This document shows positions 16,485 through 25,439 of a DNA stretch of 46,700 nt, one piece after another (the stretch's first letter is position 1; each line of letters starts with the position of its first letter). The stretch is from contig JAANWZ010000031.1 in the NCBI GenBank assembly GCA_018263585.1, positions 1 to 46,700 of the forward strand, read 5' to 3'. A program made the position numbers and the translations under genes. The notes below the pieces were generated by a model that worked only from the letters and a program-made list of their open reading frames with translations, was not told the origin of the DNA and ran no database searches. The stretch is from Calditrichota bacterium (GTDB taxonomy: Bacteria > Electryoneota > Electryoneia > Electryoneales > Electryoneaceae).

Positions 16485-18029
16485 ATGCTTCGCTACGGCT
16501 TCGGGTTCGTGATCCTGCTCGTGCTCGCCGCACCGGCCGCGGCGCAGGTGAGCATCGGACCCTATGACATTCCCGCGACACCGGGCACCACGGCCGAGTA
16601 TTACCTCGAAACCGGCGACCTGGAGAACGGCGTCCCGGTCGATGTCGGCAGCGAGGGCGGAAACCGGTTCTGGGACTTCACATCCGGCTCGACCGAGATC
16701 ATGCAGGAGGAGGAGATCGTCGAACCGGGCGAGAGTCCGTTCATCGACGTGTTCCCGGCCGCGAACCGTGTCACGCTCGGTGCGCTTCCGTTCGGATTCA
16801 TCGAGGGCGGCGCGTGGCGCTATGACCGGATCACCGCCGCGAGCTGGAAACTGCTCGGCGTCGCGGTCGAGGTCGAAGGGATCGAACTCCCGGTCCCGCT
16901 TGGCAACGGGCTCCAGTTGATGGAGTTGCCGCTCGACTACGGCGACGACTGGGAGGAGGCGATCTCGACGACGGTCGGGTTTGCGGCGGATGAGCTGCCG
17001 GCGCCGGTCCCGTTCGACAGCGTGCTGTTCGAGATCAGCATCGGCGGGTTCAACGAGGTCGATGCGTGGGGCACGGCTGCGGTCCCCGGCGGCGCCGCGC
17101 CGGTGCTCCGCGTGCACAGCAACCTCGGCGGTGTCGTCGAAGCGTTCGGCGTCATCTACATCTTCGGCATCCGGATCGTGATCCCGCTCGGCGAAGTGTT
17201 CTCGCTGGACGCGACGCACGCGTACGCGTGGTACGCGCCCGGGCTCGGCGAAATCGCGTACATCGCCTCCTTGCCCGGCGAGCAGGATCCGAACTTCACC
17301 GAAGCGTCGCTCGTGCGGCGGCGCACGCTCGAGAGCGAGGCGCTGGTCACGCTCACGGCGACGCCGCAGAACGAACCGATCGTGATTCCCCCCGGCGGCG
17401 GCACGTTCTCCTGGGACCTCGCGCTTGCGACAGCCGTGCCGAACCCGGTGAACGGAGATGTGTGGACCTCGGTGACAACGCCCGGCGGCGCGGAACTCAC
17501 GCTCGACGTCGTCCCGGTCACGCTCCCCGCGAACGCCGACATCGACTACCCCGGCGTGCAGCAGGACGTGCCCGGGGCTGCGCCGGCGGGGACGTACACG
17601 TACACGGTGCGCGCCGGCATCTACCCCGCGCTCCCGCTCGCGCAGGACTCGTTCGAGTTCTTCAAGGAGCTCGGCGCAGGCGCGGCGGGCGCCGGCGGGT
17701 GGGCGAGCCGCGGACTGCCCGGCACGGTCGCCGCTGAACCGGGCCGGTCCGTTGCGACGCCCGAGTCGTTCGCGCTCGGCGAAGTCTATCCGAACCCGTT
17801 CAACGCGTCCGCGACGGTGACGGTCACACTCCCGGAGAGCGCGGACCTGACGGTGCGCGTGTTCGACACGCTCGGCCGGACGGCGGCGACACTTGCCGAC
17901 GGCTCATTCGCGCTCGGCGAACACCGGTTCGCGCTCGATGCGTCCGCGCTCGCAGCGGGCGTCTATTTCGTCGAGGCGGTCGCGGACGGGCACGGCCATC
18001 AGGTGCGCAAAGCCGTGCTCGTGCGCTGA
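16485..18029 (+). CDS. Secreted protein with PNPFN-type C-terminal sorting domain
   Basis: A Sec signal peptide (FVILLVLAAPAAAQ) starts a 514-residue extracellular or surface protein. The first 280 residues are beta-rich and not recognised. About 288-400 is an Ig-like module (VTLTATPQNEPIVIPPGGG, VPNPVNGDVWTSV, PAGTYTYTVRAGIYP, FEFFKELG) that also occurs in the proteins at 33357 and 36478. The C-terminal domain (about 430-514) has VYPNPFNASATVTVTLPE, VRVFDTLGR and the end VRKAVLVR, the pattern used by type IX secretion cargo for export and anchoring. ATG 16485 has GGGAGAG ahead. Its ligand or enzymatic role is unknown. Confidence 0.87.
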   Translation: MLRYGFGFVILLVLAAPAAAQVSIGPYDIPATPGTTAEYYLETGDLENGVPVDVGSEGGNRFWDFTSGSTEIMQEEEIVEPGESPFIDVFPAANRVTLGALPFGFIEGGAWRYDRITAASWKLLGVAVEVEGIELPVPLGNGLQLMELPLDYGDDWEEAISTTVGFAADELPAPVPFDSVLFEISIGGFNEVDAWGTAAVPGGAAPVLRVHSNLGGVVEAFGVIYIFGIRIVIPLGEVFSLDATHAYAWYAPGLGEIAYIASLPGEQDPNFTEASLVRRRTLESEALVTLTATPQNEPIVIPPGGGTFSWDLALATAVPNPVNGDVWTSVTTPGGAELTLDVVPVTLPANADIDYPGVQQDVPGAAPAGTYTYTVRAGIYPALPLAQDSFEFFKELGAGAAGAGGWASRGLPGTVAAEPGRSVATPESFALGEVYPNPFNASATVTVTLPESADLTVRVFDTLGRTAATLADGSFALGEHRFALDASALAAGVYFVEAVADGHGHQVRKAVLVR

Positions 18030-18034
18030 GAGGT

Positions 18035-18345
18035 CGCCTGTTCTTGCCGCAACCGTGTACCGGCCGTGCGGGCTTGCCCGCGCGGGTGACGAGAGCGGAA
18101 TGAACACCACCGCCGCTGTACCCGCGGTTGCGAGCAACCGCGGGCCTGTGATGGTGTCATCCTGAACAAGCCGGCCGGGCGGTTTCGCAGTTTCAGGCCG
18201 GCGCCGTGAAGGATCTCGAGAACAGACGGGTGGCCCGGGGCTTGCTCCGGGTCTCACGCACCGGTGGATCAGCCGCGGTGACCTTCGGTCCCCGCGGGCA
18301 TGTTTGCAACGTCGAATGAGCCGCGGTTGCGAGCAACCGCGGGCC
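18035..18345. repeat. Dense palindrome cluster between convergent genes
   Basis: Left to right: GCGGGC-tt-GCCCGC (18067-18080); CCCGCGGTTGC-ga-GCAACCGCGGG (18121-18144), perfect 11-bp arms; a reverse-oriented frame GTGTCATCCTGAA, arms GCCGGC/GCCGGC (18170-18175, 18197-18202), then GTGAAGGATCTCGAG; CCCGGGGC-tt-GCTCCGGG (18234-18251); CCGCGGTGACC-ttc-GGTCCCCGCGG (18273-18297); CCGCGGTTGC-ga-GCAACCGCGG (18321-18342). Six hairpins fill about 300 bases between two convergent genes. Some may end transcripts, but the number exceeds what termination needs. Confidence 0.8.
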
Positions 18346-18364
18346 TGTGTACCGTGGGGCATCG

Positions 18365-19984
18365 TCACCGGCAGAACGGGGACGACGGATCGGGCGGGTC
18401 GCAGCGGTTGCCGCGGAACACGGTGCGCTCAAGCCAGCGGTCGCGTTCCCGCGCCGACACCCAGCGCGAGGTTGCGAACAGCGGCTTGCCGATCAGCATG
18501 TTGCCGGCGAACACCGTGTTCGCGCATGAGCTGCGGACCGTCCCGCCGCCGGGCCGCTCGAAGTCCCGGAAGCTCCTGCGAATCCCGGCGAGCAGCACCT
18601 GCCCGCCGCCGTTGTCCTCGATCCGACAGTCGCGCACGGTCACGTTGTCGGAGCCGTTGAGCTGGACCCCGGCGCCGCCGTTGTCGCGGATCGTGCACGC
18701 GACCACATCCACCGGCCCCTGGCTCGCTTCCACAAACAGCCCGCGGGTCGCGTTGCCGGTGAGCACGGCCCCTTCGATTCGCACGCGCGCGCCGTCGGTG
18801 TCCACCCAGAACCCGGGCGCGAGGTTGTCGCGGGAGACATGGCCGGTCACGGTCACATCGTGCGCGTGGATCAGCTTCACCGCGGTGACCGCCCAGCGCC
18901 GCGTGCCCGCCGCGTCCCCACGCCAATTGTTGAACGACGTCTCGCAGTTCTCCAGCCGGAGCCGGGCGACGCGCCCGAACCCCATCCCGACCGCGCCGTT
19001 GCCGTTTGCGCGGCAGTCGATCACCTCCAGCGAATCTGGCCTGCTGCGGTCGACGGGCAGCGGTGGGCAGTGTCCGAGCGAGAGCCCGCGCCAGTTGTTC
19101 TCGAGGAAATCGCACCGCTCAATGCGCACGCTCTCGGTGCCGCTGATCTCGACCGCCGAGCCTGGATGGAACGGGTTCGCGTGGCGGAACACGATTCCTT
19201 CGAGCTCGACACGGTCGAACCTGCGCAGGATGAGCAACGCGCGAGCGACAGGAATTTCGACCGAATCCGCGGGGCCGGGCGGTGAGGAAAGTCGGACGAA
19301 CAGCCTGCCGGGGCCGGCTTCGCCGCCGGGTTCGACGCAGAATGAGCCCGGCGTGAGCTCATCGCGCGCGAGCACCTGCCGCAGGTGGGTTCCGTTCACG
19401 AGCACCATCTCCCGCCGGCGCAGAAACTCCGGGCGATCGACCCCGCGCATCCAGTCGCGGTAGTTGCGGGAGTAATCTTCGATCGGCGCGAGCCCCCACG
19501 CGTACGGCCACTCGGTCGCGTAAATGCGGCGCGCGCTGTCGATCGCGGTCCACGCCCGCCAGTCGCTCCACGGCTGCGCCGGATCCCCGCGCCGGCCGGT
19601 TTCCGCGCCGCAGATCACGACCCGGCCCCGGTCGCGCGCCCGAACAACAACGGTGACCGGCCGTGTGTCCTCCGGCGGCACCCAGACCAGCGGCTCGCGG
19701 AGACGGTAGAGGCCGGCGTTCAGGAGCAGCTCGAAACGCGCGGGCTGCGTGCTGCCGCGCGCCGAGTCCCTGAGCGCGGCAAACGCGGCCCGCAGGTCGC
19801 GCATTTCGTGTGCCTTCGGTCCCGGACGCATTTCGCCGGCGAGCGCAGGGTTGACCGCGATCCGCACCGTGTCCGCGCCCGCCCCCGCGGCAATTGCCCC
19901 GGGCGACACGATTGCCATGAACATGGCGGCAATCGCCGCAAACCCGACCGTGCGGCTCCGTGTGATGGATCGCTCACAGGTCAC
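18365..19984 (-). CDS. Secreted right-handed parallel beta-helix protein
   Basis: A Sec signal peptide (TVGFAAIAAMFMAIVSPGAIAAG) precedes a pectate-lyase-like beta-helix. After an N-terminal cap (about 40-250) come repeated rungs of 22-25 residues with inward small and Asn residues: GTESVRIERCDFLENNWRGLSL, DSLEVIDCRANGNGAVGMGFG, NVTVRDCRIEDNGGGQVLLAG. Such folds are typical of polysaccharide lyases or hydrolases and surface carbohydrate-binding proteins; no catalytic site is assigned. I take GTG 19984 as the start because AAGGAAG lies just upstream and the signal peptide then sits at the N-terminus. The longer frame to 20086 would begin inside a dispersed palindrome (20067-20091) and is improbable. 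Confidence 0.8.
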   Translation of the reverse strand: MTCERSITRSRTVGFAAIAAMFMAIVSPGAIAAGAGADTVRIAVNPALAGEMRPGPKAHEMRDLRAAFAALRDSARGSTQPARFELLLNAGLYRLREPLVWVPPEDTRPVTVVVRARDRGRVVICGAETGRRGDPAQPWSDWRAWTAIDSARRIYATEWPYAWGLAPIEDYSRNYRDWMRGVDRPEFLRRREMVLVNGTHLRQVLARDELTPGSFCVEPGGEAGPGRLFVRLSSPPGPADSVEIPVARALLILRRFDRVELEGIVFRHANPFHPGSAVEISGTESVRIERCDFLENNWRGLSLGHCPPLPVDRSRPDSLEVIDCRANGNGAVGMGFGRVARLRLENCETSFNNWRGDAAGTRRWAVTAVKLIHAHDVTVTGHVSRDNLAPGFWVDTDGARVRIEGAVLTGNATRGLFVEASQGPVDVVACTIRDNGGAGVQLNGSDNVTVRDCRIEDNGGGQVLLAGIRRSFRDFERPGGGTVRSSCANTVFAGNMLIGKPLFATSRWVSARERDRWLERTVFRGNRCDPPDPSSPFCR

Positions 19985-20066
19985 GCGCTTCCTTCTCCTC
20001 CGCTTCCGGCTCATCGCAGGGAACGTACAAAGACGCGACGAGAGCTTTGCACCCGCCCAGCTATAT

Positions 20067-20400
20067 CCGCGGGGACCGAAGGTCACCGCGGTTCAGGCAC
20101 AGGCGCGGACCGTGATCACGAGCGGGACGCTTGCTCGCAAGCTTCCCCCAGACTGCTGACAAAGTATTTCAGGCTTGATGAACCGCGGACCGCCGGTGAA
20201 GTGTCATTCTGACGCCACCGCAGGCGGCGGAAGCATGTCCTGAACGCAGTGAAGGAAAGGTCCGAGTTATCAACAGGTTGGCTCATGAGATCGACCCTTT
20301 ACAAACCTGGACCTGCTTCACTTCGTTCAGCATGACGGACGATCACGCCTTTTTCAACAGTCTGCGGGACGCTTGCGAGCAGGCGTCCCTGGAGTCGCCC
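20067..20400. repeat. Palindromes and a diverged R1-like segment
   Basis: CCGCGGGGACC-gaa-GGTCACCGCGG (20067-20091) is an inverted relative of 18273-18297. GGGACGCTTGC-tc-GCAAGCTTCCC (20124-20147) has one unpaired position. A diverged CATTCTGACGCC...TCCTGAACGCAGTGAAGG segment spans about 20200-20340, resembling part of R1. GGGACGCTTGC-ga-GCAGGCGTCCC is at 20366-20389. No gene is seen in 19985-20501. Confidence 0.7.
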
Positions 20401-20501
20401 GCCCCGGGCTACGCACCTTCGGGTGACCGGGCGCACTGGCACGGCCCGCGCGCCGCGTGTACCTTATGGGCGTGATCAGTGTCGAGTAGCGCGGAGAGAA
20501 T

Positions 20502-21410
20502 GTGGCTGTTGAGCGGAGACTGCTCGTGCGCGGGCCGTTCCGGCTGGCGACGGCGGTGAACGTGCTGCGCCGGGCGGAGACGGCGCCGCTGCTCACGCAC
20601 GAGCCCGCGAACTTCCAGTTTTCGATGGAGGCGCCGGGCGGTGCGGTCGAGCTCGATGTGAGCCAGCGCGGCCCGGGCGCCGACCTCCAGCTCCGTGTGC
20701 TCGGCGACGCCGCCGACGGGACGGTCACCGATCTCGTCGCGCAGCGCGTGCTCCACATGTTTTCGCTCACGGTGAACGGAGACGGTTTCTTCTCCCGGGC
20801 GCGGGAGGATGTCCACCTGCGGCGGGTGCTCACGATCTGCCCCGACCTGCGCCCGGTGCTGTATCCGACGCCGTTCGAGGGAGTGCTCACCGCGGTGCTC
20901 TCGTACCGGCAGAGCGCGCGCGAGACGAGCGCGTTTCTCGGCAACCTGCGGGAGGTGTGCGGGATCGCGCCCGCGGGCAGGCCGCACGCCCAGCCCGCGC
21001 TGCCGGGCAAGTTCACGTTCCTCGCAACCCCGGCGAAGTTGCTGGAAATGGCCGGGCTGCCGCGCGGCAAGGTGCTCGCGCTGAAACGGATTGCCGCGCA
21101 CCTTGTCGGCGAACCGGACCTGCTCGAACGGCTCGAGGGTATCTCGGACATCGCGCTCTCGCGCCGCGCGCTCCAGCGGCTCCCCGGAATCAACCGCTCG
21201 ATCGCGCTGCACCTGCTCCAGTTCGCGTACGGCCACCCGGACCTGCTGCTCGACAGCTCGCTGCTCCGGCGCGCGGTGAAGCGGTTCTATCACCTGCCGG
21301 ACCTGCCCGACGACAAAACGCTGCTCCGTCTCTCACAGCCCTACGAACGCTGGCGGAGCTGGTGGACGTTCTCCCTGCTCACCGCGAACGAGATGTCGGT
21401 GATCGTGTGA
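20502..21410 (+). CDS. AlkA-like DNA-3-methyladenine glycosylase (HhH-GPD family)
   Basis: Predicted base-excision-repair glycosylase removing alkylated purines. The N-terminal 110 residues resemble the AlkA N-domain. The HhH-GPD part begins at YPTPFEGVLTAVLSYRQS (121-138). The helix-hairpin-helix is RRALQRLPGINRSIAL (221-236), and the loop PDLLLDSSLLRRAV carries the expected catalytic Asp at 251. Two deviations are visible: the second HhH glycine (GxG) is Asn, and the usual QQ of the first helix is RQ. Either specificity has shifted or the protein is a distant family member. GTG 20502 is preceded by GGAGAG. It stands alone and is followed by a short hairpin (21414-21428). Confidence 0.78.
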   Translation: MAVERRLLVRGPFRLATAVNVLRRAETAPLLTHEPANFQFSMEAPGGAVELDVSQRGPGADLQLRVLGDAADGTVTDLVAQRVLHMFSLTVNGDGFFSRAREDVHLRRVLTICPDLRPVLYPTPFEGVLTAVLSYRQSARETSAFLGNLREVCGIAPAGRPHAQPALPGKFTFLATPAKLLEMAGLPRGKVLALKRIAAHLVGEPDLLERLEGISDIALSRRALQRLPGINRSIALHLLQFAYGHPDLLLDSSLLRRAVKRFYHLPDLPDDKTLLRLSQPYERWRSWWTFSLLTANEMSVIV

Positions 21411-21413
21411 AAC

Positions 21414-21428
21414 GGGGTTGCGAGCCCC
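21414..21428 (+). terminator. Short hairpin GGGGTT-gcg-AGCCCC
   Basis: Stem of four G-C pairs plus T-A and T-G, immediately after the glycosylase stop. Its TTGCGAG core also fits the recurring palindrome family. A modest terminator candidate. Confidence 0.35.
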
Positions 21429-21500
21429 TGGTCTTCGTCCTCTTCGACTCCTTCTTCGCTTGGAATCGGGTTCTCCCTGTTTTTCGCCGGCTCCGGAGAC

Positions 21501-21507
21501 TATTTTG
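21501..21507 (+). promoter_or_regulatory. Possible -7 element TATTTTG
   Basis: TATTTTG sits in an otherwise GC-rich spacer about 140 bases upstream of ATG 21647. No matching -33 TTG was found at the expected distance. Confidence 0.25.
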
Positions 21508-21646
21508 CATGATGCGCCGCGCGAGCGGCATGCCTGTGTCTTCCGGCCGGCTGCACGCGGGGCGGCCCTGCCGGGCCGCGAATGAACCCCGGCGGGTCCG
21601 GTCGAGGACGAGGGTATACCTGCATAGACGACAGAGGAGGACAGGC

Positions 21647-23338
21647 ATGAACGGGTCAGCCAAGATGATGCAGCGCACGATCGCCGGCCTGACTGTGCTC
21701 GTGATCGTTCTTGCCTTTCTACTTCCCGCACAGCCCGCCCGTGCAGTATGGGAACCGCTTCTCTGGGAGAACTGGGAGCGCCCGGTCGGCACCCCGTTCC
21801 CGTGGTCAACATCGGGCCACCCGTGGCTGCTGTACCCCGGCCCCGGCATGATACGCTGGGACGTCGAGCGGGGCGCGATCTACCATCCCGGAGCGCCCGA
21901 CGCGATCTCATCGGTCTGGTGCGTCGGCTCCCACCAGGGCCTGCAGCCCGGGGTCGACCCATACCCCGGCAACGTCTACACTCACCTCTACTGGGGACCC
22001 TTCAGTCTTGAGGATGCCGCGGAAGCCAACGGCAGTCTCTGGCTGTGGGCGGACATGGAGGAGAATGCGAACGGAACCGGCGATTTCTTCTACCTGGGAA
22101 TCAGGCAGGGGGGGTTCAGCAGCAGCCTCAGCCAGTGGGACTTCCTGTACAAGAACGACGTCGGCGGCACGGACTCCGACTGGGATATGGTCCTGTTCGA
22201 TTTCGATGAAGTGATCTCCGGCGAGGACACGGTCTCTTATCTCGGGATGGACAACCTGCTCATCTCGCTGATTTTCTCGTCCGACTATGACGATATCAAC
22301 GGCCTCGGCGTGTTCGTCGATGACATCTCGATGGGGTTCGACAACGGGATGTTCGACTTCGAGCTGACAGGCCTGGAGCTCGTCAACCCGGATGATCCGA
22401 GCCAGGAGTTCGAGTTCCTGTTCGCTGACCAGCCGGTGCAGGCGAAGATCGATTTCAAGGCGCACGGGAACTTCGTCAGCAACGTCGTCGATCATGTGCT
22501 CTACGCGAACAACAACCCCGTGTCGGTGATCACCGATTCCTGGGAAGGCAGTGTCTATGGCCAGTCGTACTCCGTGCTCTTCGATGACATCCTCACCCCG
22601 CAGCAGCCCGGAGAGGTCGATATAACCGTCTTCCTCGATGCACAAATGGAGCAGCCGGAAGCAGACGAAACGAACAACGACTCCACGCGCACGTACACGA
22701 TCTTCGCCGAGAACACGCCGCCGTGGATCGAGTTCATCCACCCGGACGCGGACAGCGACACGACAACAGGCGAGTGGTTCGACATCGTTTACGAAGCGTA
22801 CAACAGCCCGGTGCAGGAAGAGGCGCTGATGACGTTCTTCGTGGACGTGGACAACGAGGGCAACGACGGGCAGCTGATCGAGAACGGGTTTAACCTGACC
22901 GTGCCGAACGCGCAGGATACGCTCGGCTTCTACATCGACCCGTTCCAGTACGGCGATTACTGGCTCTACGCGAAGCTCGACGACGGCTACCATGACCCGG
23001 TGTACACGTACTCCGAGGGGCCGATTCACTACATGGAGTCAGCGGTGGACGAGCGGACGCCGGCGAGCCGGCCGTCCGAGTTTCGCGTTGTCTCGGCCTG
23101 TCCGAACCCGTTCAACCCGACGGTCGATATTACGCTGGCTCTGCCGGCTCCCGGAGACGTCGAAGCGAACTGGTACTCAGTGGACGGTCGCCTCGTGGAC
23201 CAACGCGACTTCGGCCGGCTCTCCGCCGGCGAACACAGCTTCAGCTGGACCCCGGACAATCTGCCGAGCGGGCTGTACCTGCTGCAGGTCAACGGCCCGA
23301 ACGGCGTCGCGACACACAAGGTTACGTATCTGAAATGA
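21647..23338 (+). CDS. Secreted protein with CARDB-like region and C-terminal sorting domain
   Basis: 563 residues. The signal peptide is TIAGLTVLVIVLAFLLPAQPARA. A Trp-rich N-terminal domain (WEPLLWENWERPVG) runs to about 230, with a beta-sandwich look (FVDDISMGFDNGMFDFEL). About 235-355 resembles a CARDB adhesion-type domain, ending in the tell-tale EADETNND. Another Ig-like stretch follows (PPWIEFIHPDADSDTTTGEW). The C-terminal sorting domain (482-563) has CPNPFNPTVDITLALP, YSVDGRLVDQ and HKVTYLK. ATG 21647 has GAGGAGG 6 bases ahead; the open frame upstream overlaps the glycosylase gene in another phase and is not coding. Probable type IX secretion cargo of unknown ligand. Confidence 0.88.
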   Translation: MNGSAKMMQRTIAGLTVLVIVLAFLLPAQPARAVWEPLLWENWERPVGTPFPWSTSGHPWLLYPGPGMIRWDVERGAIYHPGAPDAISSVWCVGSHQGLQPGVDPYPGNVYTHLYWGPFSLEDAAEANGSLWLWADMEENANGTGDFFYLGIRQGGFSSSLSQWDFLYKNDVGGTDSDWDMVLFDFDEVISGEDTVSYLGMDNLLISLIFSSDYDDINGLGVFVDDISMGFDNGMFDFELTGLELVNPDDPSQEFEFLFADQPVQAKIDFKAHGNFVSNVVDHVLYANNNPVSVITDSWEGSVYGQSYSVLFDDILTPQQPGEVDITVFLDAQMEQPEADETNNDSTRTYTIFAENTPPWIEFIHPDADSDTTTGEWFDIVYEAYNSPVQEEALMTFFVDVDNEGNDGQLIENGFNLTVPNAQDTLGFYIDPFQYGDYWLYAKLDDGYHDPVYTYSEGPIHYMESAVDERTPASRPSEFRVVSACPNPFNPTVDITLALPAPGDVEANWYSVDGRLVDQRDFGRLSAGEHSFSWTPDNLPSGLYLLQVNGPNGVATHKVTYLK

Positions 23339-23359
23339 TCCGGCCGGCGGCTGGCGGCC

Positions 23360-23612
23360 GAGAGATTGTCGTCCTGAACAAGGCGGCGCCCCCGGTGTCA
23401 TCCTGAACCGCGCCGCCGTTTGTATTCCTTCAGGCGGCACGAGTGAAGGATCTACCAGCAGGAACCATCATGGTCTGGTTTTCGACATGACCCGTGGGCG
23501 GATTATCGCGTAGATCCTTCACCCTTCGCGCCACACTGACGGCGCTTCGGGTTCAGGATGACACGGGACATGCGCCGAAACAAACCGGCGCTTCGGGTTC
23601 AGGATGACACTT
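23360..23612. repeat. Constant-frame, variable-arm hairpins between convergent genes
   Basis: Reverse-oriented frame (about 23396-23450): GTGTCATCCTGAACCGC, arm GCCGCC, loop, arm GGCGGC, then GTGAAGGATCT. Forward frame (23511-23564): AGATCCTTC, left arm ACCCTTCGCGCC, loop ACACTGAC, right arm GGCGCTTCGGGT, then TTCAGGATGACAC. Companion (about 23571-23610): GCGCCG-aaacaaac-CGGCGC, TTCGGGTTCAGGATGACAC. The forward-plus-companion pair recurs at 35835-35920 with other arms. No gene is present in 23339-23723. Confidence 0.78.
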
Positions 23613-23723
23613 GCGGCGGCGGGCGGGCGGCGACACGAAAAAACGGCCGTGGGGACTGATTCCCCGCGGCCGTTGATCGTTGCAAACGACTCCCGCGTGT
23701 CGAACGGCGGGAACGGGCCGGCG

Positions 23724-25259
23724 TCAGTTCTTCTTCTGCGCCTGCGCCTCGATTTCGCGCAACCTCCGCTTGTACTTGCGCCCGGTTTCGATCCCGTACC
23801 GGTGCAGCTTGTTGATCAGCGCCTGCCGGCTGAGGCCGAGCTGGTCAGCGGTCATCGACTGGTTGTGCCGGTTCTTCTCCAGCTGTTCCATGAGCATCCG
23901 CTTCTCGATGCGCGCGACGCGCTGCTTGAGCGTGCCCTCGCTGGTGTCGAGCATTGATGGATCACGGCGGCTGATCAGGTGGACGCTGAGCTGGTTCGGC
24001 CCGATCTCGCCCTGGTCCGGCGTGCGCAGCACCGCCTGCCGGATTTCATGCTCGAATTCATCCAGGTTGCCCGGCCAGTCGTAGGTGCCGAGGAAATCGT
24101 AGATCTGGTTGTTCACCCCGGAGATCACCTTGCCGAAGGTCACCGATGCTTCGTTCGCGAAGTGTTCGACGAGTGCGGGCAGATCATCGATCCGCTTGCG
24201 CAGCGGCGGGAACACGATCGGGAACTGCATCATCTTCAGGTAGAAGTCGTTGATCAGCTCGCCTTTGTCCCGCATTTCGCCCGGGTTGCGGGTGGAGATC
24301 ATCACGATCCGGACGTTGACCGGGTATTCCTCGCGCTCGCCGTCGAGGGTGGCGAGCCCGCTTTCGAGCGTGCGCGCAATCCGACGCTGCAAGTCTTTGT
24401 GAAGCAGGTGAGCGTCCTCGAGGATGAGGGTGCCGTTCCTCGCATCACGCATCGCGCCGCGCCGGCCGCGCACCGGGGCGTCCTTCGCACCCGGAGCCTT
24501 GCCGAAGATGTTCCCACCGTGCAGATCCTTCGGAATGTCCGCGAGCGGCAACCGCACGATCGGGTTCTTGCGTCGCGGCCCGTTCCTGTGCAGCGCTTCC
24601 GCGGCGATCCACCTGCCTGTCCCCTTCTCGCCGATCAACGTGACCGGGATGTCCATATCCACTACGAGTTCGAGCGAGCGCCGCACGCGCTTGATTTCCG
24701 CACCGTCCCCGGGAAGTTCACCGAAGGCCACGTCCTGCTCCTTCTTCTCCCGCCAGTTGCTCACCTGCACGGAGAGCCGGTTCAGCGTGCGGTCCACGTT
24801 GATCAGGTGCCCGAGCACGCGCCCGGTCTGGAGGAACGTCTTCGCCTTGTTCCCCTTGAATTTGAGCCCCTTGTCGCCGCGGCTGCCGAGATAGACGGCG
24901 CCCATTGACGTCGTTCCCGCCGCGAGCGGGAAGATGATCACGCTGTCCGTCATCTCCCGGCGTACGCTCTTGCGTGCCGCGAGCTTCTTCACATCCTTCA
25001 CTTTCGACGCAATCAGCACGCCATTCGGGTCGGTCGGGTGGTCCGCCGCGAACTGCGCGAAGATCCGCATGTCCTGATTCAACATCTCCGGGACGTCACC
25101 GGTGGAGGCGAGCTCACGCAGACTGCCCGTGGTCTCCTCCATTTCCAGCAACAGGCCGTGATCACCACCGTAAACGCTCTGCGCGTACTCCAGCAGCGCC
25201 TGCGCCATTTCCTGGCGGCTCCCGACCTGCTGCAGCGCTCTCTCGAGTTGTTCTTCCAC
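23724..25259 (-). CDS. NtrC-like AAA+ regulator with degenerate Walker A and no GAFTGA motif
   Basis: Predicted transcription regulator. An N-terminal GAF-like sensor region (about 1-165), a AAA+ domain (about 185-415) and a Fis-type helix-turn-helix (ADQLGLSRQALINKLHRYGI, 473-492; numbering from the TTG at 25265). The AAA+ part is clearly of the sigma54-activator family, yet key motifs are altered. Walker A is GEKGTGRW (212-219), with Arg for the catalytic Lys. The sigma54-contacting GAFTGA is GAKDAP. Walker B is GTLILEDAH. Arginine-finger-like PLRKRIDDLPALV remains. It probably does not open sigma54 promoters; it may bind DNA as a repressor or act with the housekeeping sigma. GTG 25259 is preferred over TTG 25265 because GAGG is then correctly spaced. 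It is divergent from dnaA. Confidence 0.85.
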   Translation of the reverse strand: MEEQLERALQQVGSRQEMAQALLEYAQSVYGGDHGLLLEMEETTGSLRELASTGDVPEMLNQDMRIFAQFAADHPTDPNGVLIASKVKDVKKLAARKSVRREMTDSVIIFPLAAGTTSMGAVYLGSRGDKGLKFKGNKAKTFLQTGRVLGHLINVDRTLNRLSVQVSNWREKKEQDVAFGELPGDGAEIKRVRRSLELVVDMDIPVTLIGEKGTGRWIAAEALHRNGPRRKNPIVRLPLADIPKDLHGGNIFGKAPGAKDAPVRGRRGAMRDARNGTLILEDAHLLHKDLQRRIARTLESGLATLDGEREEYPVNVRIVMISTRNPGEMRDKGELINDFYLKMMQFPIVFPPLRKRIDDLPALVEHFANEASVTFGKVISGVNNQIYDFLGTYDWPGNLDEFEHEIRQAVLRTPDQGEIGPNQLSVHLISRRDPSMLDTSEGTLKQRVARIEKRMLMEQLEKNRHNQSMTADQLGLSRQALINKLHRYGIETGRKYKRRLREIEAQAQKKN

Positions 25260-25439
25260 GATCAACCTCGTTGTTTACCGACGTTCCTTTCCCTCGTGTT
25301 CGCCACAGATTCCCGCGCTCGCGAGCGGCATCCTGCGCTGTCCCTGCCGCGCAGAGAAACGCGGATCCAGTTGTCCAGGCCAATCCTTCGCGTGCGGTCA
25401 GTTCGCGGAGCGCCGCACAATCGCGCACGCTTCACGTAA

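Noticed and set aside
20957-21646. Upstream in-frame extension of the 21647 gene
   Set aside because: It overlaps the glycosylase in another phase; the signal peptide and GAGGAGG place the true start at 21647.
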